A DNA stretch of 64,000 nt. It comes from Rhabditoides inermis (Eukaryota; Nematoda; Chromadorea; Rhabditida; Rhabditidae). The first letter of the stretch is position 1; every line of letters begins with the position of its first letter. The position numbers were made by a program, and so were the translations under genes. This document shows, in pieces, positions 63,167 to 64,000 of this stretch. The notes beneath the pieces were generated by a model. The model was not told the origin of the DNA and did no database searches. It was given only the letters and a program-made list of their open reading frames with translations. The stretch spans positions 1 through 64,000 of the forward strand of contig CAWZYM010000343.1 in the NCBI GenBank assembly GCA_963966185.1. The letters run 5' to 3'.

Positions 63167-63590
63167 ATGGCGTCTTTTAATCTTGATTTGGGCTATTTTG
63201 AACAAATCCAGGTAATTCCACCCGGGCTAATTTTCAGATCAACTTGAGTGATGATGCAATTCCACCATCGACTCTCTCCTTTATGGCCCCTCCCCTCTGG
63301 TATGGCAGTCTGCCAAGACCCGACCGTTTGCCGGTGGGGAAGTCTTGGCAGACTGGAACCAGAACTATTACCACCCTGACTGTGAGGCTCTATTCAAATA
63401 GTGAATTTCATCGGAGCCCTATGAACCATGGACAAATAAATATAATACTTATATTTCCTAATTTTCAGATTCTAGAAAGTCGAGTGACGTTTCCGACTTC
63501 ACACAAACAGTCGCGTTCGATTGTACCGCCATCGGCAGAATAGCCCTGTGCGATGCGCGTCGCGAGAGGAAAGCGAGAGAGTGTGTATAG
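63167..63590 (+). CDS. Predicted small protein of unknown function, three exons, 79 residues
   Basis: Exons are 63167-63211 (MASFNLDLGYFEQIQ), 63309-63381 (SAKTRPFAGGEVLADW...YYHPD) and 63469-63590 (SRKSSDVSDFTQTV...ARRERKAREC), ending TAG at 63588-63590. Introns are 97 and 87 bp, GT..AG, with compatible phases. The first has a pyrimidine-rich acceptor region. The ATG context (AAAATGG) is favourable and AATAAA follows at 63693-63698. The product is hydrophilic, with a basic C-terminus and no signal peptide or membrane segment, and I do not recognise the family. A 26-bp first intron ending at 63237 is possible but opens a frame that does not join exon 3. The coding region starts only 15 bp after a Helitron end, so its promoter or 5' UTR must lie in or beyond the Helitron array, unless the 5' part of the gene was lost. 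Confidence 0.55.
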
Positions 63591-63801
63591 AGTAGAGGCA
63601 TCAGACACGTCCACACCGTACATGGACGCCCGGATGGGAGTGAATGGAGGCAACAACGGACCGTGTCTTATCGGGACCAATTATCTTGGAATAATAAATG
63701 ATGAAAATCAGTCACAACAAACCACATGTAGACTAAGACAAACAATGCGAACACTACTACATATACATCTTATATATTATGCTTTGAATACTCACGTGAA
63801 A
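63591..63801. other. 3' flank of the small gene
   Basis: This stretch holds the likely 3' UTR with AATAAA at 63693-63698. A second plus-strand frame (about 63553-63711, containing GVNGGNNGPCLIGTNY) overlaps the end of the small gene in another frame. It has no plausible splice linkage except an improbable 22-bp intron, so it is not called as coding. Confidence 0.5.
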
Positions 63802-64000
63802 ATGGAAGTCAGTACTGAAAGCCAGTAAGTAATGAATTTCATCGGAGCACTATGAAATATGGCATATTCGAGATGCTCAGAACAAAACATAATTGATGGT
63901 AATGGTTTAGTTTCATGAAAAGTTCATTTAGAAAATTCAGTTCTCTCACTGCCCACATTCCCTTCAAACAGGGGCCATAAATTGCCTGTGGGGAGGAGGC
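63802..64000 (+). CDS. Possible start of a further gene, partial
   Basis: ATG at 63802 (context AAAATGG) opens a short exon, MEVSTES plus two bases, to a strong donor GTAAGT at 63825. An acceptor after TCCCTTCAAACAG (63971) restores an open frame reading Q-GHKLPVGRR to the window edge. The intron would be 147 bp. Its first ~30 bases resemble part of the second intron of the preceding small gene. The product cannot be identified from so few residues, and the call rests only on splice signals and frame. Confidence 0.35.

Noticed and set aside
63212..63237. 26-bp intron in the small gene
   Set aside because: The frame it opens does not reach exon 3 in phase. The 97-bp intron to 63308 gives a continuous frame and a better acceptor.

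Overview
The window is eukaryotic, and most likely from an invertebrate animal with a repeat-laden genome. The evidence is spliced coding exons separated by GT..AG introns as short as 41-53 bp, long tandem satellite arrays, CT/GA microsatellites, and DNA transposons with eukaryotic end structures. The species cannot be named from the sequence. No rRNA, tRNA, CRISPR array or prokaryotic gene was seen.

Layout. (1) 1-47583 is almost entirely one AT-rich satellite with a 332-bp monomer. It has deletion-derived short monomers (193 and 125 bp), nested segmental duplications and a 1017-bp higher-order repeat at about 31.2-39.1 kb. Two unrelated insertions interrupt it: a 1164-bp compound element with a long foldback (2774-3937) and a 625-bp hAT-like element (16112-16736). 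For both, a duplicated stretch of satellite elsewhere in the window preserves the empty site, so element length and target duplication can be read directly. (2) 47584-47796 is a GA-rich microsatellite flank. (3) 47797-49892 (+) holds eleven short exons that join in frame into the C-terminal 322 residues of a leucine-rich-repeat protein resembling LRRC9; its 5' part is absent and would lie beyond the satellite. (4) 49949-50438 (-) holds a small convergent, poly-Gln-containing gene or gene fragment. (5) 50734-63151 is a head-to-tail concatemer of non-autonomous Helitron-like elements: one 5' fragment, a 38-bp foldback junction, and four units of 3.8, 3.6, 2.2 and 2.1 kb. At three junctions CTAG is followed directly by TC. 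A 64-bp minisatellite is expanded inside the two longer units. (6) 63167-63590 (+) is a predicted three-exon gene for a 79-residue protein of unknown function that starts 15 bp after the Helitron end. (7) From 63802 (+) a further gene appears to begin and runs off the window.

The genes are few and show no shared pathway. The main content is the repeat biology: a satellite evolving by monomer deletion, small template-switch insertions and segmental duplication, next to a tandem Helitron array whose outer ends match the canonical A|TC...CTAG|T insertion signature. All splice models were made by eye and have not been tested against transcripts or homologues.
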